64,000 bases of DNA, from NCBI RefSeq assembly GCF_023923205.1, contig NZ_CP099490.1, positions 1,426,001 to 1,490,000 of the forward strand, written 5' to 3'. The translations under genes and the position numbers were made by a program. The notes under the pieces are model-generated. The model was not told where the DNA came from. It made no database searches and saw only the letters and a program-made list of their open reading frames with translations. Below are positions 34,458 to 44,973 of this stretch, one piece after another; the stretch's first letter is position 1, and each line of letters starts with the position of its first letter. The stretch is from Ornithinimicrobium cryptoxanthini. Lineage in GTDB: Bacteria; Actinomycetota; Actinomycetes; Actinomycetales; Dermatophilaceae.

Positions 34458-35213
34458 CTAGGCGAAGCGGTCCCTCACCTTCGACTCACGCAGCGCCTGC
34501 AACTGTCGGACTACCTGGTCCGAGGGCCCGAGGCGGTCCCGGTCGACGAACTCTCCGTGGGTCTTGACGTGAAGCCGCTCCATGCGATCATCCAGGTCGG
34601 CCGCGGTCCGGGCAGCGTCCTGCAGCTGGATCAGCAGGTCCTCGGGGACGGAGTCGCGATACTTGTAGTAAATCTTGTGCTCCAGGCTCGCCCAGAAGTC
34701 CATCGCGACCGTGCGCAGCTGCAGCTCCACCGTCACCGGCACGACCCGGTCGGAGAGGTGGACGGGCACCCGCACCAGTCCGTGCAGGCTGCGATAGCCG
34801 TTCTCCTTCGGGTGCTCGATGTAGTCCTTCACCGACAGCACCTCAAGGTCCGGCTGCGAGGACAACATGTCATAGACCTGATAGACGTCCCGGACAAAGC
34901 TGCAGGTCACGCGCACACCCGCGACGTCAGTGATGTTGTCCCGGATCGCCTCGAACGATGGATCCAGCCCGCGCCGCCGCACCTTCTCCAGGATCGACTC
35001 GGGCGTCTTCAGCCGGGTCAGGACGTGCTCGATCGGGTTGTAGTCGTGCAGATGGGTGAACTCCTCCTGCAGGATCGAGATCTTGGTCTCGATCTCGTCC
35101 ATGCCGAACTTGTATTCCATCATCAGCCGGGTGAAGTCGGCGCGGACGCGCGCCAGGTCTCCATCAGCAGAGAGGTCGGCCAGTGGGGTCGCGGGCGTCG
35201 TTGCAGGGTCCAC
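34458..35213 (-). CDS. Small alarmone synthetase (RelQ/YjbM-like)
   Basis: A 251-residue single-domain (p)ppGpp synthetase that transfers pyrophosphate from ATP to GDP or GTP. Synthetase motifs are clear: DVAGVRVTCSFVRDVYQVYDML, DYIEHPKENGYRSLHGLV and VELQLRTVAMDFWASLEHKIYYK. There is no hydrolase, TGS or ACT domain. Start is GTG at 35213; a slightly later start is possible. Stands alone. Confidence 0.9.
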   Translation of the reverse strand: MDPATTPATPLADLSADGDLARVRADFTRLMMEYKFGMDEIETKISILQEEFTHLHDYNPIEHVLTRLKTPESILEKVRRRGLDPSFEAIRDNITDVAGVRVTCSFVRDVYQVYDMLSSQPDLEVLSVKDYIEHPKENGYRSLHGLVRVPVHLSDRVVPVTVELQLRTVAMDFWASLEHKIYYKYRDSVPEDLLIQLQDAARTAADLDDRMERLHVKTHGEFVDRDRLGPSDQVVRQLQALRESKVRDRFA

Positions 35214-35295
35214 CGGCCGAGCGTATGCCGTCCGTCTGGGACGCCCCTGCAGGCCCGCCTGGGGTGTGGGTCACCAGGTTGCGGTTTAACTGCTG

Positions 35296-36459
35296 CTACA
35301 TCGAGCGGGCCATGCTGCGGCGCAGTGTCCAGGCGCCGAGCACCAGGACCAGGACCGCCATCGCGGTCAGGACACCCAGCTGCGGGAGGATGTCCACGAG
35401 GCCTCCGTCGTGCCGCTGGATCTGGGCGAAGGCGTCGTAACCCCAGGCGTGCGGCGTGACGTGGGCGACCTGACGCATGGTGTCGGAAAAGAGTTCCAGC
35501 GGCAACATGCCGCCACCGATCGCGGCCAGCACCAGCCCGATGCCCACACCGGCACCCACGGCCGCGCCCTCGTTGTCCAGGACCGAGCCGAGCACCATCG
35601 CTGCGCCGGCCGCCACCAGCGCAAACACCGACAGCACCAGCAGGGACAGCCACAGGTTGCCCCAGTCGACGTCGAAGATCAGCCAGGTCGCCTGCATGAT
35701 GTAGGCGCCCTGGAAGAAGGCGATCACCCAACGGCCGAACGACTGGCCGGCGATGGCCTGCACCGTGCTGACCGGAGAGGCCAGGGTGCGCGCGAGCACC
35801 CCCTGGCGCCGGGCGTTGATCAGGGTTGACGCTCCCGCGAGCGAGGTCAGGAAGGTGAAGAGCAACAACTGCGACGAGGCGCCCAGGTCGAACTGCCCCA
35901 GCCCCTGGAACTCCTGGGCGAGCTCGTCCACACTGCGGACCTCGATCGTGGGCTCGCTGACCTGACCGGTGGCAGCATCAAGGGCCTGTGCCGCGTCGGC
36001 CTCGGAGACCCCGACGTCTCCCAGGGCCCCGACCTGGATGCGGCGCAGGTCGAGATTGGAGACCGTGACCTGCACCCTCTGCTGTGCCGCCATGCTCGTG
36101 GAGGAGCTCCCGGCGATCATCTCCAGCTGCGCGGTGCCACCCTGTGAGAAGGCCTCAGCCGCCTCCGGGGTGACGACCAGGCCAGCATCGACCCGTCCCC
36201 TCGCGACCTGCTCGAGCATGTCGTCGTGATCGGCGAACTGGACGCTGACCTCACCGTCCTCAAGCTGCTCGGCAACCGCGGTGCGCAGGTCGCTGGAAGG
36301 GCCGGAGACAGTCACGCTGCCTGATGACCCCGAGCCGCCGAACTGGGATCCGAGGACGAAGACCAGCATCAGCGGGAAGATGAAGGTGAAGAAGACGTTG
36401 CCCTTGTCCTTGACGAAGCGCTGCAGCTCGACGGCTGCGATGGCGAGTGCGGCCCTCAT
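35296..36459 (-). CDS. ABC-2 type transporter permease
   Basis: A 387-residue permease with one N-terminal helix (about 20-42), a large extracytoplasmic domain (about 45-205) and five C-terminal helices, the ABC-2 layout. Its ATG overlaps the stop of the sister permease (36456-36459). Last gene of the three-gene exporter. Substrate unknown; antibiotics, lipids or peptides are usual. Confidence 0.85.
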   Translation of the reverse strand: MRAALAIAAVELQRFVKDKGNVFFTFIFPLMLVFVLGSQFGGSGSSGSVTVSGPSSDLRTAVAEQLEDGEVSVQFADHDDMLEQVARGRVDAGLVVTPEAAEAFSQGGTAQLEMIAGSSSTSMAAQQRVQVTVSNLDLRRIQVGALGDVGVSEADAAQALDAATGQVSEPTIEVRSVDELAQEFQGLGQFDLGASSQLLLFTFLTSLAGASTLINARRQGVLARTLASPVSTVQAIAGQSFGRWVIAFFQGAYIMQATWLIFDVDWGNLWLSLLVLSVFALVAAGAAMVLGSVLDNEGAAVGAGVGIGLVLAAIGGGMLPLELFSDTMRQVAHVTPHAWGYDAFAQIQRHDGGLVDILPQLGVLTAMAVLVLVLGAWTLRRSMARSM

Positions 36460-37619
36460 GCCATCGCCCCCCGGTCCGGCACGAGCCGGGCGACCAGCAT
36501 CGCCACCACGGCGAAGCCGAGCATGGTCACCACAGGTGTGGCGATGTCGGCCAGACCACCGCCGCCACTGGTGATGCCGAGTCCGCGGATCATGGCGCCC
36601 ACGGGGTTCAGGTCCAGGAGGGTGCCGAGCAGGCCGCCGCCGCTGATGGGGAAGAAGGCGCCTCCGGCGATGCCGAGCACCATGGCCAGGATGGTCGTGA
36701 TGATGCTGGCCTGCTCCGTGGTCTTGGCGAGCTTGATGACGATGAAGGTCAGCGACGTCGTGGCGATCACGGCGCAGACGATCAGCACCGCGATCGGCAG
36801 CGGATCGCCGAAGTCGACGTCGAAGAGTGCGCCGCCGGCCGTGAGCAGGATGCTCGTCGCCACCACGCCGAGCACGAAGCTGCTGAGCACCTTGGACAGG
36901 GTGACCAGGTGCGGGTTCATCGGCATGGACTGCAGCCTGGCGAGCGTGCCGAACTCCCGCTCGGCGAGCAGCCCGAGGACACCGAAGCTGACGGTGAACA
37001 TCAGGAACAGGCCGGCCTGACCGGCGACTAACGCACCCTTGGGGTCCAGCTGTTCGTCAGAGGTCTGCCCCATGGCCAGGGTGACCGCTGCTTCTCCGGT
37101 CGCCACCTGCTGGGCGAGGCCGCCCAGCTGCGCGGGGGGCAGTCCCAGGGCTGCTCCTGCAGCGCTGGCCACGGCGCTGGCGCCTGCGCGGTCTAAGAAC
37201 CCCTGGACCACCGAGAGCACGACGCTGGACTCGATGCCCGCGCCGTCGCCCCGGATGGCCTCCAGCGTGACCGGGTCGCCGGCCATCAACGCGTCCGAGA
37301 ACCCGTCGGGGATCACCAGGCCGAGCCTGGCGTCACCGGACTCGGCCCGGGCCAGCACGTCCGCTGCGTCGGTCTCGGTGACCTCGACGTCGAGGCCCAC
37401 CTCGGGCAGGGTCTGCACGAGCGCCGCCGCGAGCTGGTCGTCGGCCGGAGCCGACACCGCGACGGTCGCCGTCTCCAGGTCCATGTCCAGGGCGTCACCC
37501 ATGACGAGGTTCATCGCTCCCATCAAGGCCATCGGCACGAGGACGGCGAAGATGATGACGGACTTGTCCCTGATGCGTTGCACCAGGTCGGTCGTGACCA
37601 GAGTGAAGAGCTGTCGCAT
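36456..37619 (-). CDS. ABC-2 type transporter permease
   Basis: A 387-residue permease of the same architecture as its neighbour: helix at about 18-36, outer domain to about 215, then five or six helices. The two probably form the heterodimeric channel. Starts two bases after the ATPase gene. Confidence 0.85.
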   Translation of the reverse strand: MRQLFTLVTTDLVQRIRDKSVIIFAVLVPMALMGAMNLVMGDALDMDLETATVAVSAPADDQLAAALVQTLPEVGLDVEVTETDAADVLARAESGDARLGLVIPDGFSDALMAGDPVTLEAIRGDGAGIESSVVLSVVQGFLDRAGASAVASAAGAALGLPPAQLGGLAQQVATGEAAVTLAMGQTSDEQLDPKGALVAGQAGLFLMFTVSFGVLGLLAEREFGTLARLQSMPMNPHLVTLSKVLSSFVLGVVATSILLTAGGALFDVDFGDPLPIAVLIVCAVIATTSLTFIVIKLAKTTEQASIITTILAMVLGIAGGAFFPISGGGLLGTLLDLNPVGAMIRGLGITSGGGGLADIATPVVTMLGFAVVAMLVARLVPDRGAMA

Positions 37620-37621
37620 GG

Positions 37622-38599
37622 TCAGTCCCGCAGAGCCTTGCCGGTGAGGTGCAGGAAGACGGACTCCAGGTTGGGTCGGGTGATCTGCACGTCGCTGAGC
37701 TGCATCCCCGCGCTGGTGGCCGTGGTGACGATCGGCGCCACCGCCCTCGGCGCGTCGTGCACCGTGAGCTGCAGCCGTCCCCGCTCGGCGTCGACCCGGG
37801 CGACGGAGGGCAGCGCGCGGATCGCCTCAGCGGCCGCGGTGGTGTCTCCAGATCCGCTGAGCTGGATGTGGTCCACCCCACCGGTCAGCTGGATCAGCTC
37901 GTCGCGAGTGCCCTCGGCCTGCAGAACGCCGGAGTCGATGATGCCGATCCGGTCACAGAGTCGCTCGGCCTCCTCCATGTAGTGCGTGGTGTAGAGCACC
38001 GCCATGCCCTCAACGGACAGGCTCTCCACCGACTCCAGGATCTGGTTGCGTGACTGCGGGTCGACGCCCACGGTCGGCTCGTCGAGGATGAGCAGGGTCG
38101 GTTGGTGGAGCAGTCCGATGCCGATGTTGAGCCGGCGCTTCATGCCACCCGAAAAGTCCTTGGTCGGTCCCTTGGCCCGGTCCGTCAGTCCGGTGAGCTC
38201 CAGCACCTCGGCGACCCGCTTCTTCAGGTCACCTCCGGTCAGCCCCTGCAGCTTGCCGAAGAAGTTCAGGTTCTCCCGCGCGCTGAGGTCGGGATAGATC
38301 GCCAGATCCTGGGGCACCAGGCCCAGGTGCCGCTTGGGGATCACCTTCGACGGTCCCATCGTCTCGCCCACCACCGTCACCGACCCTTTGTCGGCGGCGA
38401 TCAGACCGGCGATCATCGAGATGGTCGTGGTCTTGCCCGCGCCGTTGGGGCCCAGCAGCCCGTAGGTCTCGCCAGGAGCGATCCTGAACGAGACGTCGGA
38501 CACCGCGGTCAGGTCACCGAACCGGCGCACCAGCCCGTCGACGACCAGGACGTCCTGACCCGTCCCGGCCACGGGTGCCTGCTGTGCTGCCTGCGTCAT
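37622..38599 (-). CDS. ABC transporter ATP-binding protein, DrrA-like
   Basis: A 325-residue ATPase with Walker A GPNGAGKT (50-57), signature SGGMK (150-154) and Walker B LLILDEP (169-175), plus the C-terminal extension seen in DrrA/NatA-type exporters. First gene of the leftward ABC-2 operon; promoter in the 139-bp gap to 38739. Confidence 0.9.
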   Translation of the reverse strand: MTQAAQQAPVAGTGQDVLVVDGLVRRFGDLTAVSDVSFRIAPGETYGLLGPNGAGKTTTISMIAGLIAADKGSVTVVGETMGPSKVIPKRHLGLVPQDLAIYPDLSARENLNFFGKLQGLTGGDLKKRVAEVLELTGLTDRAKGPTKDFSGGMKRRLNIGIGLLHQPTLLILDEPTVGVDPQSRNQILESVESLSVEGMAVLYTTHYMEEAERLCDRIGIIDSGVLQAEGTRDELIQLTGGVDHIQLSGSGDTTAAAEAIRALPSVARVDAERGRLQLTVHDAPRAVAPIVTTATSAGMQLSDVQITRPNLESVFLHLTGKALRD

Positions 38600-38738
38600 C
38601 TCAGCGTCCTCTTCCTCATGCTGTTCCCACGTGTTGCTGCTCAGTATCGGTCCCCACGTGGTTCAGACTACGCAGCGAAACCGGAGGCGCGATAGGGAGA
38701 TTCGTCACGTCTTGTTCGGCGGAAGTGGGGGGCCGAGT

Positions 38739-39554
38739 TCACTGCATCCCGGCCTGCTGGGCTGAGCGTAGGGCGTCGAGAGTCTCGGGATCCCCGTCGA
38801 GGTGAGGTTCGGGCCCGCGCCCCCACAGCCAGCGCATCAGCTCCTCGGCCGTGCCAGTGACTGAGCCAGCGGCGGGGGAGGTGCCGGTGGTGTCCGCGCC
38901 GGACGGGTCGGCGAGGGTCACCCCGGGCTCGTCGTACTCCTTGCCCGACTGGCCGACACCGCGCCACCGGCCCGGTTGCACCTGCCAGGCCTGGTCCAGG
39001 TCTGACGCGGCCAGCGTGACGTCGCCACCGACCGGATGGAACTCAAAGCCGGGGAGCGTGGACCACCAGGCCCACATGACGGTGATGGCGTGGACGATGC
39101 CGTCCGCGGCCAGGTCGGGGTCGATCGGAGCTGAGGCAAGGCCAGCGGTCAGCTCGGCGTCCACCCGGTGCATGGTGGCCTCGTGCGCCTGCATCCGACG
39201 GGTCGAACCGACGTTCTGAGCGGTCTCCAGCCAGAACCATGCAGGAGCGCCGTCGTCCCGCTCCGCGAGCTGGGCAAGCAGAGCAGCCGTCTGCTCGCGG
39301 AACAGCGCCATGGCCGCGCCCCGGTCCTGCGGCCGGCCCGGCTTGGCGGCCTCCACCGCCTCCACATCGTCGTCCGTCCGGGCCCCGCTGCGCAGGATCT
39401 CCGCCCAGAACGAGTGCACCTCGGTCAGGTGCCACAGCAGGTCGTCCGTCGTCCAGTCGGGGCACGTCGGCACCTGCGCGCCCGGGTCGGCCACCTGGAT
39501 GGCCTCCAGGAACCGCTCGGACTCGCCCGCGATAGCCGCCATGAAGTCGTTCAT
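38739..39554 (-). CDS. Mycothiol-dependent maleylpyruvate isomerase-family protein
   Basis: A 271-residue DinB-fold protein. Histidines expected to bind metal are in LLWHLTEVHSFW (near 41-47) and MQAHEATMHRVDAE (near 125-137). The N-terminal four-helix bundle is followed by the C-terminal MDMPI domain. Family members use mycothiol, the actinobacterial thiol, in isomerisation or conjugation. Specific substrate unknown. Leftward, 70 bp after the acyl-CoA synthetase gene. Confidence 0.82.
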   Translation of the reverse strand: MNDFMAAIAGESERFLEAIQVADPGAQVPTCPDWTTDDLLWHLTEVHSFWAEILRSGARTDDDVEAVEAAKPGRPQDRGAAMALFREQTAALLAQLAERDDGAPAWFWLETAQNVGSTRRMQAHEATMHRVDAELTAGLASAPIDPDLAADGIVHAITVMWAWWSTLPGFEFHPVGGDVTLAASDLDQAWQVQPGRWRGVGQSGKEYDEPGVTLADPSGADTTGTSPAAGSVTGTAEELMRWLWGRGPEPHLDGDPETLDALRSAQQAGMQ

Positions 39555-39624
39555 GGCTCATCAGAGCACGTGACGGGAGATCTGTCACGCGTGTGCGTGG
39601 CCGAGGCCGATCATCGCCCGCAGA

Positions 39625-41277
39625 TCAGTCACCCGCCCGGAGGATCTCCTCGCCCCGGTCGCGCAGCTCGACCTTGCGGATCTTGCCGGTCACCGTCATC
39701 GGGAACTCGTCGATGACCTGCACATAGCGGGGGATCTTGTAGTGGGCCAGCTTGCCCGAGCAGAACTCCCGGACCGCCTCGGCCGTGAGCGGGACGGTGC
39801 CCTCCCGCATCCGCAGCCACGCCATGACCTCCTCGCCGAACTTGGGGTCGGCCACGCCCACGACCTGTGCGTCCAGGACATCCGGGTGGGTGTAGAGGAA
39901 CTCCTCGATCTCACGCGGGGAGATGTTTTCGCCGCCCCGGATCACCAGGTCCTTGATGCGACCGGTGATCTCGACATAACCGTCGTCGTCCATCACGCCG
40001 ATGTCACCGGTGGCCATCCAGCCGTCCTGCAGCACCTCAGCCGTCTTTTCGGGCTGCTCCCAGTAGCCGAGCATCACCGAGTAGCCCTTGGTGCAGAACT
40101 CGCCGGCCACCCCACGCGGAACCACCTCGCGGGTGGTCGGGTCCACGATCTGGATCTGCAGGTGCGGCCCGACCCGGCCCACCGTGCCGACCTTCTTGTC
40201 GAACGGGTCGTCCGGCGTCGTCTGCGTGGAGACCGGCGAGGTCTCGGTCATGCCATAGCAGATCGTGATGTCGGTGACCCCGGCGTCGACCAGCTTGCGC
40301 ATCAGCGAGGCCGGGCACAACGAGCCGGCCATGATGCCGGTGCGCACCGTCGCCAGGTCGGCGGTGGTGAACTCCTCCCCCTTGTCCATCAGCTCGAACT
40401 CGGCGACGAACATGGTGGGCACGCCATACAACGAGGTGATCTGCTCCTCGCGCACGGTGCGCAGGGTGCCGGCCGGGTCAAAACCGCGGCCGGGGATGAC
40501 CATGCAGGAGCCGTGCGTGATGGCCGCCAGGTTGCCCATCACCATGCCGAAGCAGTGATAGAACGGCACCGGCAGGCAGATCCGGTCGACCTCGGTGTAG
40601 CTGCAGCCCTCTCCGACGAAGAAGCCGTTGTTGAGGATGTTGCGGTGCGAGAGCGTGGCGCCCTTGGGGAAGCCCGTGGTGCCGGAGGTGTACTGGATGT
40701 TGATCGGGTCGTGCGGGGCGAGGCCACCCTGGACCTCGGCCAGCCGCTCCGGTGAGACCTCCTCGGCGCGCTGCAGGAGCTCGTCCCAGCTGGACCGGCC
40801 GATCACGACCACGTGCTCCAGCGCCGGGCACTCGTCGCGCACCTGCTCCACCATCGTGGGGTAGTCGCTGGTCTTGAACGGCTCGGAGACCACGATCATC
40901 CGCGTCCCGGACTGGTTGAGGACAAAGGCCAGCTCGTGCGTGCGATAGCTGGGGTTGATCGTGACCAGGATGGCGCCGATCTTGGCGGTGGCGAACTGCA
41001 CGAGGGTCCAGCCGGCGCAGTTCGGTGCCCAGATGCCGACGCGGTCACCCGGCCCGATCCCGGAGGCGAGCAGACCGCGAGCGAGCCGGTCGACGTCGGC
41101 CAGGAACTCGGCATACGTCCACCGCCGTCCGCTGTCCACCTCCACCAGCGCCTCACGAGACCCGTGCCTGCGCGCCGTGGCGTCGAGGGTGTCCCCGATG
41201 GTCTGCTCGATCAGGGGAGTGTCGACCCGGCCCTGTGCGTATGACGGCTGCTTGCTCATCATGTCCGTGTCCACCAT
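39625..41277 (-). CDS. Acyl-CoA synthetase (AMP-forming), FadD-like
   Basis: A 550-residue ANL-superfamily ligase that activates a carboxylic acid to acyl-AMP then acyl-CoA. Motifs: P-loop YTSGTTGFPKG (196-206), YGMTETSPVS near 350, and catalytic K532 in TGKIRK. Medium to long-chain fatty acids are the usual substrates of this subgroup. Start could be M1 or M6/M7. Stands alone downstream of parC. Confidence 0.9.
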   Translation of the reverse strand: MVDTDMMSKQPSYAQGRVDTPLIEQTIGDTLDATARRHGSREALVEVDSGRRWTYAEFLADVDRLARGLLASGIGPGDRVGIWAPNCAGWTLVQFATAKIGAILVTINPSYRTHELAFVLNQSGTRMIVVSEPFKTSDYPTMVEQVRDECPALEHVVVIGRSSWDELLQRAEEVSPERLAEVQGGLAPHDPINIQYTSGTTGFPKGATLSHRNILNNGFFVGEGCSYTEVDRICLPVPFYHCFGMVMGNLAAITHGSCMVIPGRGFDPAGTLRTVREEQITSLYGVPTMFVAEFELMDKGEEFTTADLATVRTGIMAGSLCPASLMRKLVDAGVTDITICYGMTETSPVSTQTTPDDPFDKKVGTVGRVGPHLQIQIVDPTTREVVPRGVAGEFCTKGYSVMLGYWEQPEKTAEVLQDGWMATGDIGVMDDDGYVEITGRIKDLVIRGGENISPREIEEFLYTHPDVLDAQVVGVADPKFGEEVMAWLRMREGTVPLTAEAVREFCSGKLAHYKIPRYVQVIDEFPMTVTGKIRKVELRDRGEEILRAGD

Positions 41278-41285
41278 GGTCCTAT

Positions 41286-41327
41286 CCTGCCGTGCCGGGC
41301 AGGGGATGTCGCGCGGTTCGACGCGCG
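41286..41327 (-). terminator. Possible parC terminator hairpins
   Basis: The 75-bp gap after parC holds two small stems, CGCGCG/CGCGCG (41310-41327) and CCTGCC/GGCAGG (41286-41303). Neither has a T-run, and the downstream acyl-CoA synthetase lies in the same direction, so read-through is possible. Confidence 0.3.
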
Positions 41328-41352
41328 CGGTGCGCAGGGTGGCGTGCCCTGG

Positions 41353-43803
41353 TCAGGCAGGACCGGCGACCCGGGCGATCGGGGCGCTGGCCGGCGTGCC
41401 CGACCCGTCCCGCCTGCCCGTGGCCTCGGGCAGGTCGACGGCCACACCGCTGCCGGAGGCGGCCATCGGGGGAGTGGGGCCGGCCCAGCCGAGCAGCAGC
41501 GTGTCCTCGCCGCGCAGGAACCGGTGGCAGCGCACGCCGCCGGTGGCTCGACCCTTGGCGGGATACTCGGCATAGGGCGTGACCTTGACCGAGCCGCTCT
41601 CGGTGCCCGGCAGGGAGTTGGCCGAGCCGGAGACGGTGACGACCACGTTGTCGGCGGCCGGGTCGACCGCCCAGAAGCCGCGCACGGACGCGCCCGCGGA
41701 CAGCTTGATGCCCGCGATGCCACCGCCGGAGCGGCCCTGCGGCCGGACGCCGTCGGCGCCGAAATGCAGCAGCTGCGCATCACTGGTGACAAAGACGAGG
41801 TCCTCACGGCCGGAGGTCAGGTCGACCGCGCCGACCACCTCGTCGCCGTCCTTGAGCGAGATGACCTCAAACTCGTCCTTGTTGCCGGGGAAGTCCGGGT
41901 TGACCCGCTTGACGACACCCTGCTTCGTCCCCAGCGCCAGGCCCGGCCCGTCGGTGGCCAGCGAGCACAGAGCCAGCGGCAGCGCCCCCGCGGGGAGGTC
42001 GACGAAGGCCGCCAGCGGCGCACCGCCGGAGAGGTTGGGCGCTCCGTTGGTCGGGGGCAGGGTCGGCAGCTCGAGCGCGGAGAGGCGCACGACGGTGCCG
42101 GCCGAGGTCACGACGCCGACCGAGCCGCGGGCTGTCGTGCGCACGGCGGAGATGATCGTGTCGTGCTTGCGGCGTGCCCCTCCGGTGCCCAGCGGCTCGT
42201 CGGTGGAGGTGCGCGCGAGCAGGCCGGTGGAGCTCAGCAGCACCCAGCACGGGTCGTCCGCGACCTCCAGCGGGGTGGCCGAGGCGGCGGTCGGGGACAC
42301 ACCGTCGGACTCCAGCAGCACCGTGCGCCGCGGCGTGCCGTGCTCCTTGGCGACCGCGGCCAGCTCGTCGGAGACCACGTTGAGCAGCAGCTGGTGGTCC
42401 TCCAGCAGGGCCCGCAGCCTCTCGATCTCGCGCAGCAGCTCATCCCGCTCGGACTCCAGCTCGAGGCGGGAGAACTTGGTCAGCCGGCGCAACTGCAGGT
42501 CCAGGATGTAGTTGGCCTGCAGCTCGGAGAGGTCGAAGACCTGGATCAACCGGGTGCGAGCGGTGGCCACGTCGTCAGCGGCGCGGATCAGCTGGATGAC
42601 CTCGTCGATGTCCAGGATCGCGATGAGCAGCCCCTCAACCAGGTGCAGCCGCTCCTCCTTGCGGCGCAGGCGGTAGGCGGTGCGGCGACGGACCACATCG
42701 GTGCGGAACTCGACATACACCTTCAGCAGCTCGCGCAGCCCGAGCGTGCGCGGCTGACCCTCGACCAGCGCGACGTTGTTGATGCCGAAGCTCTCCTCCA
42801 TCGGGGTGAGCTTGTAGAGCTGGGCCAGCACGGCCTCGGGTTTGAAACCGTTCTTGATCTCGATGACCAGGTGCAGGCCCTTGGTGCGGTCGGTCAGGTC
42901 GGTGATGTTGCTGATCCCCTGCAGCTTCTTGCCCTGCACCAGGACCTTGACCTTCTCAATCACCTTCTCGGCTCCCACGAGGTAGGGCAGCTCGGTGACC
43001 ACGATGCCCTTGCGGCGTGCCGTGATGTTCTCGATCCGGGCACTCGCGCGCGTCTTGAACGAGCCACGCCCGGACTCGTAGGCGTCACGGATGCCGTCCA
43101 GACCGACGATCCGTCCACCCAGCGGCAGGTCCGGCCCCGGGACGAACCGCATCAGGTCATCCAGGGACGCGTCCGGGTGGGCGATTAGGTGCCGGCACGC
43201 GGCGATGACCTCGACGAGGTTGTGCGGGGCCATGTTGGTGGCCATGCCGACCGCGATGCCGGAGGCGCCGTTGACCAGCAGGTTCGGGAAGGCGGCGGGC
43301 AGCACCTCGGGCTGCATCAGCTGGTCGTCATAGTTGGGGACGAAGCCGACCGTCTCCTCGTCCAGGCTCGCGGTCATCAGCAGCGCGGCCGGGGCGGGAC
43401 GGGCCTCGGTGTAACGGCTGGCGGCAGGACCGTCGTCGAGGGAGCCGAAGTTGCCGTGCCCGTCGACCAGCGGCAGGCGCATCGTGAACGGCTGGGCCAT
43501 CCGCACCAGCGCGTCATAGATCGCGGTGTCACCGTGCGGGTGGTACTTGCCCATCACGTCACCGACGACGCGCGAGCTCTTGACGTGGCCCTTGTCTGGC
43601 CGCAGCCCCATCTCGTGCATGCCGAACAGGATCCGGCGCTGCACCGGCTTCAGGCCGTCGCGCGCGTCCGGCAGGGCCCGGGAGTAGATGACCGAGTAGG
43701 CATACTCCAGGAAGGCTCCCTGCATCTCGTCCCGGACGTCGATGTCGACGATCTTCTGCTCGACGTCGAACAGGTCCGGTCCGGGCGGGGTGCGGCGCGC
43801 CAT
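41353..43803 (-). CDS. parC: DNA topoisomerase IV subunit A (type IIA, cleavage subunit)
   Basis: An 816-residue GyrA/ParC protein. The catalytic tyrosine is Y131 in [10 protein letters not shown]. The quinolone-contact region reads [12 protein letters not shown], with T93 at the GyrA Ser83 position. The C-terminal beta-pinwheel begins near residue 500; the canonical GyrA box (QRRGGKG) is absent, with only GTGGARRK near it, which favours ParC over GyrA. The ATG follows GGAGG. With parE at 14890 it should form the decatenating enzyme. Confidence 0.87.
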   Translation of the reverse strand: MARRTPPGPDLFDVEQKIVDIDVRDEMQGAFLEYAYSVIYSRALPDARDGLKPVQRRILFGMHEMGLRPDKGHVKSSRVVGDVMGKYHPHGDTAIYDALVRMAQPFTMRLPLVDGHGNFGSLDDGPAASRYTEARPAPAALLMTASLDEETVGFVPNYDDQLMQPEVLPAAFPNLLVNGASGIAVGMATNMAPHNLVEVIAACRHLIAHPDASLDDLMRFVPGPDLPLGGRIVGLDGIRDAYESGRGSFKTRASARIENITARRKGIVVTELPYLVGAEKVIEKVKVLVQGKKLQGISNITDLTDRTKGLHLVIEIKNGFKPEAVLAQLYKLTPMEESFGINNVALVEGQPRTLGLRELLKVYVEFRTDVVRRRTAYRLRRKEERLHLVEGLLIAILDIDEVIQLIRAADDVATARTRLIQVFDLSELQANYILDLQLRRLTKFSRLELESERDELLREIERLRALLEDHQLLLNVVSDELAAVAKEHGTPRRTVLLESDGVSPTAASATPLEVADDPCWVLLSSTGLLARTSTDEPLGTGGARRKHDTIISAVRTTARGSVGVVTSAGTVVRLSALELPTLPPTNGAPNLSGGAPLAAFVDLPAGALPLALCSLATDGPGLALGTKQGVVKRVNPDFPGNKDEFEVISLKDGDEVVGAVDLTSGREDLVFVTSDAQLLHFGADGVRPQGRSGGGIAGIKLSAGASVRGFWAVDPAADNVVVTVSGSANSLPGTESGSVKVTPYAEYPAKGRATGGVRCHRFLRGEDTLLLGWAGPTPPMAASGSGVAVDLPEATGRRDGSGTPASAPIARVAGPA

Positions 43804-43949
43804 ACTGTGCAGTCCTCCGTGGGGGCATGGGTCAGGTCTGGGTGCGGGGAAGGATCGCCCTCGATCGTATGCCGTGGGCAGCCGGCTTCAGTGCAGGACC
43901 CGGGGGTGTTGTGGACGGGTTCGAGCGCTTTGGGCCTAAAGTGCTGCTC

Positions 43950-44861
43950 GTGACCAGGGTGATCCACACCGGGCAGGCTCTCGTCGACCTCGTGATCGAG
44001 GTCGCGGCGATCCCGCGCCGTGGCGGCAACCAGATGGCCCAGTCCTTCACCCGGTATGCCGGGGGTTCGGTGAGCGTGCTGGCGGCGGCCGCCCGGTCGG
44101 GAGCCACGGCCGTGCATGCGGGTGCGCACGGGACCGGCGCGAACGGTGACCTGGTGCGGTCGGCGCTGGCCGATGAGCACGTGACGCTGTCGGCGCCGCC
44201 CGTCGAGAACGTGGACACCGGGATCTGTGTGGTGCTGGTGGAGCCCACGGCCGAGCGGACGTTTGTCACCACGCTCGGGGCGGAACGCCAGATCACGGTG
44301 GCGAGCCTGTCGACGGCGGCACCGGTCGCTGGTGACCTGGTGTGCGTGAGCGGCTACAGCCTGTTGGAACCCACACGTGACCCGTTGCTGGCGTGGCTCG
44401 ACTCGCTGGATCCGGGGGTGCGCGTGGTGCTGGACCCGGGGGCCGCCTTCGCCGCTCTGGACCCGGCCGTCCGCGGACTGATGCTCGGGCTCACCGACGT
44501 GTGGACCAGCAACGCCGAGGAGGCGCACGAGGTGTCCGGGCTCGAGGAGCTCACCGCCACGCTGCCAGCCATCAGCCAGCGGCTGCCGGAGGGCTCCGTG
44601 GTGGTCGTGCGGGACGGCCCCGAAGGTTGCTATCTGCACACGGGCGGGGAGGTGGACCACGTGCCCGGCTTTCCGCAGGAGCCGGTCGACACCAACGGCG
44701 CTGGTGATGCCCACACCGGGGTGCTGGTGGCCGAGCTCGCCGGCGGGACCGACCCCCGGACGGCCTGCACCCGCGCCAACGCTGCAGGGGCGATCAAGGT
44801 GACCCGGCGTGGACCTGCCACCGCGCCCACCCGTGCCGAGATCGACGCGTTCCTGGGCTGA
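43950..44861 (+). CDS. PfkB-family carbohydrate kinase
   Basis: A 303-residue ribokinase-like kinase. N-terminal signature GQALVDLVIEV and GGSVSVLAAAARSG, C-terminal VDTNGAGDAHTG with catalytic D253. GTG at 43950 is preferred; a GTG at 43941 is also in frame, and no ribosome site is clear for either. Divergent from parC. Substrate (sugar, nucleoside or sugar phosphate) not evident. Confidence 0.82.
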   Translation: MTRVIHTGQALVDLVIEVAAIPRRGGNQMAQSFTRYAGGSVSVLAAAARSGATAVHAGAHGTGANGDLVRSALADEHVTLSAPPVENVDTGICVVLVEPTAERTFVTTLGAERQITVASLSTAAPVAGDLVCVSGYSLLEPTRDPLLAWLDSLDPGVRVVLDPGAAFAALDPAVRGLMLGLTDVWTSNAEEAHEVSGLEELTATLPAISQRLPEGSVVVVRDGPEGCYLHTGGEVDHVPGFPQEPVDTNGAGDAHTGVLVAELAGGTDPRTACTRANAAGAIKVTRRGPATAPTRAEIDAFLG

Positions 44862-44961
44862 CCCAGTTGTGGGCAGGTTCGGACCGCCCGGCGCGTCTTG
44901 GTGGGGCGATTCGGACCGAGCCGATCCCGTCCGGCACGTGGACGGCGGACTGTCGGCCCGA

Positions 44962-44967
44962 CATACT
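44962..44967 (+). promoter_or_regulatory. -10 box of a probably leaderless gene
   Basis: CATACT ends seven bases before the ATG at 44974, with a weak -35 (GTGGAC, 44938-44943) 18 bp upstream. There is no Shine-Dalgarno sequence, so the mRNA probably begins at the ATG. Confidence 0.5.
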
Positions 44968-44973
44968 GCTGGG

